A DNA stretch of 64,000 nucleotides from Pseudomonas pisciculturae. Its GTDB lineage: Bacteria > Pseudomonadota > Gammaproteobacteria > Pseudomonadales > Pseudomonadaceae. This document shows, piece by piece, positions 56,331-64,000 of the stretch. The translations under genes and the position numbers were made by a program. Location of the stretch: assembly GCF_015461805.1 (NCBI RefSeq), contig NZ_JACVZE010000001.1, forward strand, positions 558,001-622,000, written 5' to 3'. The notes beneath the pieces are model-generated. The model was not told where the DNA came from. It did not search any database and was given only the letters and a program-made list of their open reading frames with translations. Positions within the stretch are counted from its first letter, which is position 1. Every line of letters starts with the position of its first letter.

Positions 56331-56693
56331 CTACTTGAGGGCCGCCGAATAAATATCTGGCTTGAAGCCAATCAGGGTTCTGTCACCGAGATCAAGCACC
56401 GGGCGCTTGATCATCGAGGGTTGTGCGAGCATCAATTCAATGGCTTTCGACTGATCGAGATCGGCTTTGCGTTCGTCTTCGAGTTTGCGAAAGGTGGTGC
56501 CCGCACGGTTCAAAACCACCTGCCAACCGTGCTCATTGCACCATTGGGTCAAGTGTTCGCGGTCGATACCGGCCGTTTTGTAGTCGTGGAACTCATAGCT
56601 CACCGCGTGCTCATCGAGCCAGGTGCGCGCTTTTTTCATGGTGTCGCAGGCTTTGATGCCGAAAAGGTGCAAGGTTTTGCTTGAAGCGGTCAA
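56331..56693 (-). CDS. ArsC/Spx-fold protein (YffB-like), TTG start
   Basis: 120-residue thioredoxin-fold protein: TLHLFGIKACDTMKKARTWLDEHAVSYEFHDYKTAGIDREHLTQWCNEHGWQVVLNRAGTTFRKL, ending SMIKRPVLDLGDRTLIGFKPDIYSAALK. Cys16 is the only cysteine in the active-site position, as in YffB, so arsenate reduction is not assured. No ATG fits: the first plausible start is TTG 56693 (residues MTASSKTLHLFGIKAC), with a GGGGGG purine run about seven bases upstream. Lies 33 bases before dapD, and this pairing is conserved in Pseudomonas as remembered. Confidence 0.85.
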   Translation of the reverse strand: MTASSKTLHLFGIKACDTMKKARTWLDEHAVSYEFHDYKTAGIDREHLTQWCNEHGWQVVLNRAGTTFRKLEDERKADLDQSKAIELMLAQPSMIKRPVLDLGDRTLIGFKPDIYSAALK

Positions 56694-56895
56694 GGAATTG
56701 CCCCCCTTTGGACCAATGAAAACGAAAGGATCGGGATTATGCCACGACCAGCGGCCTGTGGTGCCGCTCGTCATGCTGGCGTGCGACTTATGTGCAAATG
56801 CCAGGCGGTAACATAGCCGGCTAATATGGCACTTCAAAGGCGCAGCGTTGCCTCAAGTGTGTCGTAGCAAGTCGATTGTCCGGGAACCCCGCTTT

Positions 56896-58533
56896 ATGCA
56901 AACCGCCTACACCGTTCTTATCCTGCTGATGCTGGTCAGCGTTTCGCGTCTGGTTGGGCGTGTCATCCCCTTGCCGCTGCCGCTGGTGCAGATTGCCGCC
57001 GGTGCCCTGCTGGCCTGGCCCACGCTGGGGCTGCATGTAGCGCTGGACCCGGAGCTGTTCCTGTTTCTGTTCCTGCCGCCGCTATTGTTCTCCGACGGCT
57101 GGCGTATGCCCAAGCGTGAACTGTGGCGCTTGCGAGGGCCGATCCTGACCCTGGCGGTGGGGCTGGTGCTATTTACGGTTGTCGGTGCTGGTTACTTTAT
57201 TCACTGGATTTTGCCGACAATCCCGCTGCCAGTAGCCTTCGCCCTGGCGGCCGTGTTGTCGCCAACGGATGCCGTGGCGGTGTCGGCCATTGCCCAGAAC
57301 CGTCTGCCCACGCCGTTGATGCATATGTTGCAGGGTGAGGCGTTGATGAACGACGCGTCGGGCCTGGTGACCTTCAAGTTTGCCCTGGTGGCGGCGTTAA
57401 CCGGGGTGTTTTCCCTGGCAGATGCCAGTCTTACGTTTGTCTTGGTGGCGGTAGGTGGCCTGGCTGTCGGCGTGGCATTGAGCTGGCTGGTCGGGCGGCT
57501 GCGCGCGTGGATGATTGCGCGCGGCTGGGATGACCCGGCCACACATGTCGTGTTCATGTTGCTGCTGCCGTTTGCCGCCTACGTCCTGGCTGAACGCCTG
57601 GGGGCGTCGGGCATTCTGTCTGCTGTGGCGGCCGGCATGATGCAAAGCTGGCTCGACCTGCTGCCGCGCCAGACCAGCACACGCTTGCTCAACCGCAGTG
57701 TCTGGTCGCTGTTGGAATTTGCGTTCAATGGTTTGATCTTTTTGCTGCTGGGCCTGCAACTGCCGGACATCATCAAGGCCGTGGTCAGTCATGAGCCGAC
57801 ACTATGGCCTGCCCTGTTTTATCGGTGCCTGGATGTACTCGCGATCTTCCTGGTGCTGGTGGTGTTGCGCTTTATCTGGGTACAGAGCATCTGGCGGCTG
57901 TCGGGCTTGCTGCGAAAACTGCGTGGGAAAAGTGAACTGACGCTGGTGCCGACCGCCCGTTCCTGCTGGCTGCTGACCGTCGGCGGTGTGCGTGGTGCCG
58001 TGACCCTGGCGGGGGTGATGTCGGTGCCGTTGCTGTTGGCGCCAGGCCAGGACTTTCCCGAGCGCGACCTGCTGATCTTTATCGCTGCCGGCGTAATCCT
58101 GCTGTCGCTGATTGCAGCGTGCATCGCCTTGCCGCTGTTGCTGCGTGGCATCGAAAAAAGTCCCGATGAAAAGCGCCACAAGGAAGTGCGCGAGGCTTGG
58201 AAGAAAACCGCCGTTGCGGCAATCCACGCGTTGGAGGTTGAGGAGGCCGGTGACTCTCAGGACGCTGCGCAGGCGGCGTTGGCTACGGAGCTCAAGGCGC
58301 GGATCATGTCGGAGTATCGTCACCAGCTCGAGGTGTTCAATGACTCGGCTGAAGCCCAGGCTTTGGCCTTCCAGATGGACCAACTGGAAAGCAAGCTGCG
58401 GCTTAAAGCCTTGCGAGCCCAGCGATTGGAGCTCTACAGGCTGAGCCGTCAGCACGAGATTGGTGATGATGTGTTACGTGAGGTGCTGGCTGATTTGGAT
58501 ATGAGTGAGGCTGGCCTGGCGCCACAGAGGTGA
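56896..58533 (+). CDS. CPA1-type Na+/H+ antiporter
   Basis: Inner-membrane cation/proton antiporter of 545 residues. N-terminal ~400 residues are membrane helices; FALAAVLSPTDAVAVSAIAQNRLP and QGEALMNDASGLVTFKFALVAAL carry the ND-containing ion-binding motif of CPA1. VGGVRGAVTLAGVMSVPLLL is a late helix. A cytoplasmic tail of about 135 residues is highly charged and probably helical (EVREAWKKTAVAAIHALEVEEAGDSQDAAQAAL). ATG 56896 follows GGGAA at a suboptimal distance; earlier in-frame ATG 56848 would add a basic stretch without a membrane segment. Specific ion is not determined. Confidence 0.92.
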   Translation: MQTAYTVLILLMLVSVSRLVGRVIPLPLPLVQIAAGALLAWPTLGLHVALDPELFLFLFLPPLLFSDGWRMPKRELWRLRGPILTLAVGLVLFTVVGAGYFIHWILPTIPLPVAFALAAVLSPTDAVAVSAIAQNRLPTPLMHMLQGEALMNDASGLVTFKFALVAALTGVFSLADASLTFVLVAVGGLAVGVALSWLVGRLRAWMIARGWDDPATHVVFMLLLPFAAYVLAERLGASGILSAVAAGMMQSWLDLLPRQTSTRLLNRSVWSLLEFAFNGLIFLLLGLQLPDIIKAVVSHEPTLWPALFYRCLDVLAIFLVLVVLRFIWVQSIWRLSGLLRKLRGKSELTLVPTARSCWLLTVGGVRGAVTLAGVMSVPLLLAPGQDFPERDLLIFIAAGVILLSLIAACIALPLLLRGIEKSPDEKRHKEVREAWKKTAVAAIHALEVEEAGDSQDAAQAALATELKARIMSEYRHQLEVFNDSAEAQALAFQMDQLESKLRLKALRAQRLELYRLSRQHEIGDDVLREVLADLDMSEAGLAPQR

Positions 58534-58543
58534 TCCCTGGTAT

Positions 58544-59245
58544 CTACTCGGTTGGTGCCTTGGGGTAAGTTTTTTTTGCCCAGGCGATGTCGTCCTCGCT
58601 GAGCATTGCGTTTCTTGAGTGGAACGTGTTTTCAGTGGTCAGCTCAGGGTTGATGGAGTAATGCATGATCGAGTCTGGGTCATAGGGCAATAACTCGTAT
58701 TGATCGCTGCGCGGCAGGGGCAGCCAGTTGACTTGCTGTCGGGCGGCAGAAAAGTGCTGGTCAAGGCTGGGTTGGTGCCAAGGAATGTTGGCATCTGGAT
58801 GTTGATGCGCGTGGTGTGCCCCCAGCATATGCCCGAATTCGTGCAATACAGTGCTGTCGAAGGTGGCGGTTGTGTGGTTGCTCGGCAGTATCATTGTTGG
58901 TTCCCAGGGGGCGACGCTCTGCGAATGGGTACCCACGGTCGATTGGCCGCCATGGTGCGGGTTCGCAGCGATTCTCACGTCACCTTCTTCACCCGTTACG
59001 AAGTCGAACTTGAGATTGATATGCGGCAACCATTGGCTGGCAGCTTTCTTGACTGCCAACTCGTAGGGGTCATCTATTTTGTAATCGTACATCGCGATCT
59101 TGATCGTGCTGTTTTGTGGCCAGTATGTAGCCAGCTCACCGACATTGCGCCGACTTCTGGAGAAGGTTTGGGTTTGAGGGGGCGCAGGGTCTGAGTGATT
59201 AACGCAAAGGGCGATAGTGTTGGTAATGGCAGAAGCGGAGATCAT
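58544..59245 (-). CDS. Metzincin-type zinc metalloprotease, no obvious signal peptide
   Basis: 233-residue predicted protease. Zinc motif HEFGHMLGAHH (HExxHxxGxxH) at about residues 134-144, and a Met-turn SIMHY about 45 residues later, both typical of metzincins. The N-terminus (MISASAITNTIALCVNHSDPAPPQTQTFSRSRRNVGELATYWPQNSTIKIAMYDYKIDD) has no Sec leader and enters directly into a catalytic-domain-like fold. Closest family cannot be fixed by eye (M10 or M12). AAGGA lies eight bases before the ATG. Convergent with the antiporter gene (10-base gap). Substrate and export route unknown. Confidence 0.82.
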   Translation of the reverse strand: MISASAITNTIALCVNHSDPAPPQTQTFSRSRRNVGELATYWPQNSTIKIAMYDYKIDDPYELAVKKAASQWLPHINLKFDFVTGEEGDVRIAANPHHGGQSTVGTHSQSVAPWEPTMILPSNHTTATFDSTVLHEFGHMLGAHHAHQHPDANIPWHQPSLDQHFSAARQQVNWLPLPRSDQYELLPYDPDSIMHYSINPELTTENTFHSRNAMLSEDDIAWAKKTYPKAPTE

Positions 59246-59343
59246 GGCGGTTTTCCTTTCCGCGGGCAGAGACGAACCTGAAGGTTTATTCGTCCCTGAC
59301 GCAGGAAGGGTTCAGATCTTGGTTGTGAGAAATTGCGCGCTAT

Positions 59344-60543
59344 TTACTTGTTACGGGTAATAAAATCCCGAATCCGCTGCGCCGCTTCCACGCACTCCGC
59401 CAACGGCGCGACCAGCGCCAGTCGCACGCGCCCGGCACCTGGGTTGAAACCGTCCACTTCACGAGACAGGTACGAACCCGGCACCACGGTCACATGCTCT
59501 TCCACAAACAGATCACGGCAGAACGCCGCGTCGTCGCCTTTCACATTCGGCCACAGGTAGAAACCGCCATCCGGGCTTTGTACGTCCAGCACCGGCTTGA
59601 GAATCGCCAGCACGGCGTCGAACTTCTCGCGATACAGGTCACGGTTGGCCAGTACGTGGGCCTCATCCTGCCAGGCAGCAATGCTCGCCAACTGGGTTTG
59701 CACCGGCATCGCACAGCCGTGGTAGGTGCGGTACAGCAGGAAGGCCTTGAGGATCTCGGCGTCGCCGGCTACAAAACCGGAGCGTAGGCCCGGCAGGTTG
59801 GAGCGCTTGGACAGGCTGTGGAACACCACGCAGCGTTTGAAGTCTTCGCGGCCCAGTTCGACGCAGGCGCTCAGCAGGCCCGGCGGCGGGGTTTGTTCGT
59901 CGAAGTACAACTCGCTGTAGCACTCGTCGGCGGCGATCACGAAGTCATATTCGTCGGCCAGGGCGATGAGTTTTTTCAAGGTCTCGACAGGAATCAACGC
60001 GCCGGTCGGGTTGCCGGGGGAGCACAGGAACAGGATTTGGCAGCGCTTCCAGATGTCCGGCGTCACGGCGTCGAAATCCGGGTTAAAGCCGTTGGCGTCC
60101 AGGCAGGGCAGGTAATGCGGCTTGGCCCCGGCCAGGAACGCGGCGCCTTCATAGATTTGGTAGAAAGGGTTCGGGCTCACCACCAGCGCATCGTCACCGC
60201 GATTGACCACGGTTTGGGTGAAGGCAAACAGTGCTTCGCGCGTGCCGTTGACCGGCAGGATATTACGCGCCGGGTCGAGCCAGCCTTTGGGCACGTCGAA
60301 GCGGCGTTCGCACCAGGCGCCGATGGCCTCGCGCAGGGCCGGGATACCGAGGGTAGTCGGGTAGACGGCCATCTGGTCGAGGTTATTGCTGAGTGCTTCG
60401 GCCACGAACGCCGGGGATTTGTGCTTTGGTTCACCGATGGACAAGGCAATCGGGCGCTTGTCCGGGTTTGGCGTGACGCTGCCCAGCAGGGCACGCAGTT
60501 TCTCGAACGGGTAGGGCTGGAGCTGGTTCAGGGCGTTGTTCAT
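59344..60543 (-). CDS. dapC: Succinyldiaminopimelate transaminase
   Basis: PLP aminotransferase that converts N-succinyl-2-amino-6-ketopimelate to N-succinyl-diaminopimelate. 399 residues: IGEPKHKSPAFVAEAL, VNGTREALFAFTQ, SPNPFYQIYEGAAFLAGAKP, LCSPGNPTGALI, DECYSELYF, and PLP lysine in SLSKRSNLPGLRSGFVAG. Class I fold with all expected catalytic blocks. ATG 60543 is chosen; the frame upstream runs through a REPIN. Beside glnD, as remembered in other Pseudomonas, giving dapC-glnD-map. Confidence 0.93.
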   Translation of the reverse strand: MNNALNQLQPYPFEKLRALLGSVTPNPDKRPIALSIGEPKHKSPAFVAEALSNNLDQMAVYPTTLGIPALREAIGAWCERRFDVPKGWLDPARNILPVNGTREALFAFTQTVVNRGDDALVVSPNPFYQIYEGAAFLAGAKPHYLPCLDANGFNPDFDAVTPDIWKRCQILFLCSPGNPTGALIPVETLKKLIALADEYDFVIAADECYSELYFDEQTPPPGLLSACVELGREDFKRCVVFHSLSKRSNLPGLRSGFVAGDAEILKAFLLYRTYHGCAMPVQTQLASIAAWQDEAHVLANRDLYREKFDAVLAILKPVLDVQSPDGGFYLWPNVKGDDAAFCRDLFVEEHVTVVPGSYLSREVDGFNPGAGRVRLALVAPLAECVEAAQRIRDFITRNK

Positions 60544-60573
60544 GTAAGCCTCTATCACGGTGTACGCAGACCT

Positions 60574-60661
60574 GGTGGGAGCTGGCTTGCCTGCGATGGC
60601 ATCGCCTCGGTGTATCAGTGACACCGCGGTGTCTCTATCGCAGGCAAGCCAGCTCCCACAG
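60574..60661. repeat. REPIN between dapC and glnD
   Basis: GGTGGGAGCTGGCTTGCCTG and mirror CAGGCAAGCCAGCTCCCACA, of the second REP type, with inner CGGTGTAT..ACACCG inverted pair. Confidence 0.85.
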
Positions 60662-60686
60662 GGGTCGTGTTTACAAAGTTAAATAA

Positions 60687-63389
60687 TCAAATGGTCAGGC
60701 GGGTCAGTTCGACGCCCGGCTCCTGGGTCACGCTCAACTGCTCGACAATCGCCTCCTGCAACCGCACGCACAGCTCTGGGTCGGACAGCGGCTGGTTGTC
60801 GGCATCGGTGATGAAGAACACGTCTTCCACGCGCTCACCGAGGGTCGCAATCTTGGCGTTCTGCAACGACAGGTCGAACTCCAGGAAAATCCCGCCGATA
60901 CGTGCCAGCAGGCCTGGACGATCCGGTGCGCTGAGTTCCAGTACCGTCACCGGCCGTTGGGCATCGTTGGAAATGGTCACCTGGGGCGCAAACGCAAAGT
61001 GCTTGAGCTGGCGCGGTACCCGGCGCTGGATGATGGTCGGGTAGTCGTCAGGGTTGCGCAGGGCCTCGGTAAGGCCTTCGCGGATTTTTTTGACCCGCGC
61101 CGGGTTGTCGCCAATCGACTCGCCTTCAGTGTCGAGCACGATATAGGTGTCGAGGGTGAACTGGCTGCTGGAGGTGATCACCCGTGCGTCATGGATGTTC
61201 AGGTTGAGCTGATCCATGGCCGCCACGGTCACGGCAAAGAAGTCGTGTTGGTCGGGTGCGTAGATGAAAATTTGCGTGCCGCCTTCGAATTCGCGCTGGG
61301 TGGTTTCCTTGATCAGTACCAGCGGGCCGCCGTCGACCGGTTGTTGCAGGATCGCGTCGCTGTGCCAGGCCACATCGCCAGCGGTGTGGCGCAGGAAGTA
61401 ATCGTCCCCCAGTTGCGACCACAGTTGCTCAACGTCGTCCGGGTCATTGCCGCCGCGTACCAGGATGTCCAGGGCAGCGCTTTGGGTACGGCGGATCTGC
61501 TCTTCGCGGTCTACCGGGTTTTCCAGGCCACGGCGCAGGGCGCGCTTGGTCTCGGTGTAGAGCTGGCGCAGCAGGCTGGCGCGCCACGAGTTCCAAAGCG
61601 TCGGGTTGGTGGCGTTGATGTCAGAGACGGTCAGCACGTACAGGTAGTCCAGGCGGGTCTCGTCACCGACGATGCCGGCAAAATCGTGGATCACCTGTGG
61701 GTCGGACAGATCCTTGCGCTGGGCGGTGGTCGACATCACCAGATGGTTTTGCACCAGCCAGACGATCAGGCGGCTGTCCCACACGGGCAACTGGTGGCGC
61801 TGGCAGAAGGCTTCGGCGTCGACCGCGCCAACTTCCGAATGGTCGCCATGGCGGCCCTTGCCAATGTCGTGGTACAGCCCGGCCAGGTAGATCAACTCGG
61901 GCTTGGGCAGCTTGGCCATGAGCTTGCTGGCCAGCGGGAATTTCTCTGACACCTGGATGTATTGCAACTTACGCAGGTGCTTGATCAGGTTCAGAGTGTG
62001 GGCGTCTACCGTATAGATGTGGAACAGGTCGTGCTGCATCTGCCCGACGATAAAACCGAACTCCGGCAGGTAGCGCCCGAGGATGCCGTAACGGTTCATC
62101 CGCCGCAGGTTGCGGTGGATGCCGATCTTGCACTTGAACAGTTCGATAAACAGGCTGGTGTTGCGGATATCGTTGCGGAATTCGTCGTCGATCAAATGAC
62201 GGTTTTCCCGCAGCAGGCGGATGGTATCGGCGCGCACGCCTTTGATTTCGGGCTGCTGGGCCATCAGCACGAAGATTTCCAGCATGGCGAACGGCGTGCG
62301 GCGGAACACATTGTCGTTACGCGCCTCGATATAGCCGTCATGCAGTTGGAAGCGGGCGTTGATCGGTTGCGGCGGCGCTTCGTCTTCAGGGGCCAGGATC
62401 ACTTCTTCGAAGTGCTGGATGATCAGGTCGCTGAGCTGGGCGATGCTCATGACCACCCGGTAGTACTGCTGCATGAAGCTTTCGATGCTGGTCTTGGCGT
62501 CTTCGCCTTCAAAGCCCAGCAAGGTGGCGATGGAGCGTTGATGGTCAAACAGCAGGCGGTCTTCGGAGCGCCCGGCGAGCATGTGCAGGGCGTAGCGCAC
62601 TTTCCACAAGAACTCCTGGGACGAGGCCAGCAGGGCGTTTTCGCTCTCCACCAGAAAGCCTTCGCCGGCGAGTGCCCGCAGGTTCAGGGTGCCGTACTGG
62701 CGACGAGCTACCCACAAAATAGTCTGGATGTCCCGCAGCCCGCCAGGCGAGCCTTTGACGTTGGGTTCCAGGTTGTATTCGGTGTCGTTGTACTTGTGGT
62801 GACGAGCCTTCTGCTCGGCACGCTTGGCGAGGAAAAAGTCCTTGCTTGGCCACATGTGCGCGGTACTGGTGACTTCGAGCATGCGCTGGCGCAGACGCTC
62901 TGGGCCGGCGATGGTGCGGCTTTCCATCAGGTTGGTGATGATGGTGAGGTCGGCGCGGGCTTCTTGGGCGCACTCGTCCACCGAGCGCACGCTCTGGCCG
63001 ACTTCCAGGCCGATGTCCCACAGCAATGTGAGAAAGCGCTCGATGGAATCGCGAAAGATCTCATGGTCGGCGCTGTCCAGCAGGATCAGCAGGTCGATGT
63101 CGGAGTAGGGGTGCAGTTCACCGCGCCCGTAGCCGCCGACCGCCACCAGGGCAATATCGGCGTCTTCACTCCAGTTGAACTGCTCCCAAGCCTTTTGCAG
63201 GATGTTATCGACGAACCAGGCGCGGTCCTCGATCAGGCGGCGTATGTCCCGGCCACTGCGAAAGCGCTCATCGAGCACCTCGCGGGCCTGGCGGATCGCC
63301 TTCTTGAAAGCGGCGATGGGGCTCGCCTTCAGGGCCAGTTCGGCCTGGAACTGGCCACGGTCGAAGAGTTCGGGATCCACCTGGGGCAT
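60687..63389 (-). CDS. glnD: GlnD, bifunctional PII uridylyltransferase/uridylyl-removing enzyme
   Basis: Senses glutamine and modifies PII (GlnB/GlnK) to adjust nitrogen metabolism. 900 residues: nucleotidyltransferase [19 protein letters not shown] (about residues 82-100), a helical linker, the HD domain [28 protein letters not shown] (uridylyl removal) at about 500-530, and two C-terminal ACT domains ([20 protein letters not shown] and [19 protein letters not shown]) that bind glutamine. Complete domain set. Start ATG 63389 is used; weak ribosome-binding site. Follows map on the same strand. Confidence 0.96.
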   Translation of the reverse strand: MPQVDPELFDRGQFQAELALKASPIAAFKKAIRQAREVLDERFRSGRDIRRLIEDRAWFVDNILQKAWEQFNWSEDADIALVAVGGYGRGELHPYSDIDLLILLDSADHEIFRDSIERFLTLLWDIGLEVGQSVRSVDECAQEARADLTIITNLMESRTIAGPERLRQRMLEVTSTAHMWPSKDFFLAKRAEQKARHHKYNDTEYNLEPNVKGSPGGLRDIQTILWVARRQYGTLNLRALAGEGFLVESENALLASSQEFLWKVRYALHMLAGRSEDRLLFDHQRSIATLLGFEGEDAKTSIESFMQQYYRVVMSIAQLSDLIIQHFEEVILAPEDEAPPQPINARFQLHDGYIEARNDNVFRRTPFAMLEIFVLMAQQPEIKGVRADTIRLLRENRHLIDDEFRNDIRNTSLFIELFKCKIGIHRNLRRMNRYGILGRYLPEFGFIVGQMQHDLFHIYTVDAHTLNLIKHLRKLQYIQVSEKFPLASKLMAKLPKPELIYLAGLYHDIGKGRHGDHSEVGAVDAEAFCQRHQLPVWDSRLIVWLVQNHLVMSTTAQRKDLSDPQVIHDFAGIVGDETRLDYLYVLTVSDINATNPTLWNSWRASLLRQLYTETKRALRRGLENPVDREEQIRRTQSAALDILVRGGNDPDDVEQLWSQLGDDYFLRHTAGDVAWHSDAILQQPVDGGPLVLIKETTQREFEGGTQIFIYAPDQHDFFAVTVAAMDQLNLNIHDARVITSSSQFTLDTYIVLDTEGESIGDNPARVKKIREGLTEALRNPDDYPTIIQRRVPRQLKHFAFAPQVTISNDAQRPVTVLELSAPDRPGLLARIGGIFLEFDLSLQNAKIATLGERVEDVFFITDADNQPLSDPELCVRLQEAIVEQLSVTQEPGVELTRLTI

Positions 63390-63452
63390 TGATCGGCTTT
63401 CCTTTCTATCTGTCAGTCAGTCATTACACCGTTGGGAAAACCTGTACAGCCT

Positions 63453-64000
63453 TTAGGCTGAAACGCGTGGGATCGTGTCGTCGGCGCGCAGGGTGAAGAT
63501 CTCGTAGCCGGTCTCGGTGACCAGCAGGGTGTGTTCCCACTGGGCGGAGAGCTTGCGGTCCTTGGTGATGGCGGTCCAGCCGTCGCCCAGCACCTTGGTG
63601 TCGGCCTTGCCTTGGTTGATCATCGGCTCGATAGTGAAGGTCATGCCCGCTTTGAGCTCCATGCCGGTGCCGGCGCGGCCGTAGTGCAGGATTTGAGGCT
63701 CTTCGTGGAACACTGTGCCGATGCCGTGGCCGCAGAATTCACGTACCACCGAGAAGCCGTTCTTTTCAGCATGCTTCTGGATCACTTCACCGATGTCACC
63801 CAGGCGGCAGCCGGGTTTTACAATTTCGATGGCCTTGTACATGCATTCCTGAGTCACCTGGGACAGGCGCTCGGCCCAGACTGGCACGGTGCCGACGTGG
63901 AACATGCGGCTGGTGTCGCCGAAGTAGCGGTCCTTGATCACGGTGACGTCGATGTTCAGGGTGTCGCCGTCCTTCAATGGCTTGTCGCCCGGAATCCCGT
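63453..64000 (-). CDS. map: Methionine aminopeptidase type I, N-terminal part outside the window
   Basis: Removes the initiator Met from new proteins. The visible part runs from the right edge (HGIPGDKPLKDGDTLNIDVTVI) to the stop at 63453. Metal ligands seen: the two Asp of DTLNIDVTVIKDRYFGDTSRMF, then His in CGHGIGTVFHEEPQ, Glu in FTIEPMINQG and Glu in QWEHTLLVTETGYEI. The reading frame stays open past 64000, so the start codon lies beyond the window. Adjacent glnD-map order is common in gammaproteobacteria. Confidence 0.94.
   Translation of the reverse strand, partial: GIPGDKPLKDGDTLNIDVTVIKDRYFGDTSRMFHVGTVPVWAERLSQVTQECMYKAIEIVKPGCRLGDIGEVIQKHAEKNGFSVVREFCGHGIGTVFHEEPQILHYGRAGTGMELKAGMTFTIEPMINQGKADTKVLGDGWTAITKDRKLSAQWEHTLLVTETGYEIFTLRADDTIPRVSA

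Overview
The window is a chromosomal segment of a fluorescent pseudomonad (Pseudomonas fluorescens group). Three things point there. The genes are GC-rich and give full-length matches to Pseudomonas core proteins. The gene order reproduces blocks remembered from other Pseudomonas chromosomes: wsp operon-prfB-lysS, ppc-adk-tsaB, rlmA-like-dapE-ndvB, csdA-dapD, and dapC-glnD-map. The gaps are full of GTGGGAGGGGGCTTGC-type REP sequences typical of this group. No tRNA, rRNA, CRISPR array, complete IS element, prophage or origin was seen.

Layout. 1-1228: AT-richer, truncated acyltransferase-3 gene, then about 600 bases with no convincing gene. 1.8-5.4 kb: kup potassium transporter, an old yellow enzyme behind a perfect palindrome, and a small conserved ORF. 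5.5-8.2 kb: opgD (glucan periplasmic protein, minus strand) and a DUF533/TerB-like protein. 8.2-8.9 kb: a repeat cluster with REP units, a hexamer repeat and a strongly structured element. 9.0-17.4 kb: complete wspABCDEFR surface-sensing operon that ends in the diguanylate cyclase WspR. 17.6-20.4 kb: prfB (programmed +1 frameshift) and lysS. 20.4-27 kb: TetR regulator, lipoproteins, a DUF1704/QEGLA HExxxH protein, a small harpin/FlxA-like gene behind a consensus hrp box, an OmpA-family lipoprotein pair and a small conserved protein. 27.2-31.6 kb: ppc, adk, tsaB. 31.7-36 kb: small conserved genes (DUF72, PEP mutase-like, extensin-like, repeat-containing hypothetical) and rsmJ. 36-41.6 kb: MexL/MexJ/MexK-type efflux locus and a LysE exporter. 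41.6-43 kb: a Fic-domain gene of atypical composition with its own inverted-repeat sites. 43-47.6 kb: DUF4197, YbaY-like lipoprotein, plsB, a cold-shock protein and a hypothetical. 47.7-52.4 kb: rlmA-like, dapE, and an NdvB-type GH17-GT2 glucan synthase. 52.6-56.7 kb: tcdA, csdE, csdA, dapD, ArsC-like. 56.9-59.2 kb: CPA1 antiporter and a metzincin-type protease. 59.3-64 kb: dapC, glnD and the C-terminal part of map.

Functional themes. Wsp turns surface contact into c-di-GMP. Two glucan loci (opgD, ndvB-like) bear on the periplasm. dapC, dapD and dapE supply three steps of the lysine/diaminopimelate pathway. CsdA and CsdE mobilise sulfur and sit beside TcdA, which modifies t6A; TsaB, needed for t6A synthesis, is elsewhere in the window. 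GlnD senses nitrogen.

Most novel signals. (1) A perfect hrp-box-type promoter in front of a small Cys-free Gly/Glu-rich secreted-type protein, far from any visible type III secretion genes. (2) A structured repeat that folds on paper into a three-way junction with two AGGA loops, nested between hybrid REP units. (3) A Fic gene with two inverted-repeat sites about 51 bp apart. All similarity statements come from reading the sequence and from memory of the families; no database search was run.
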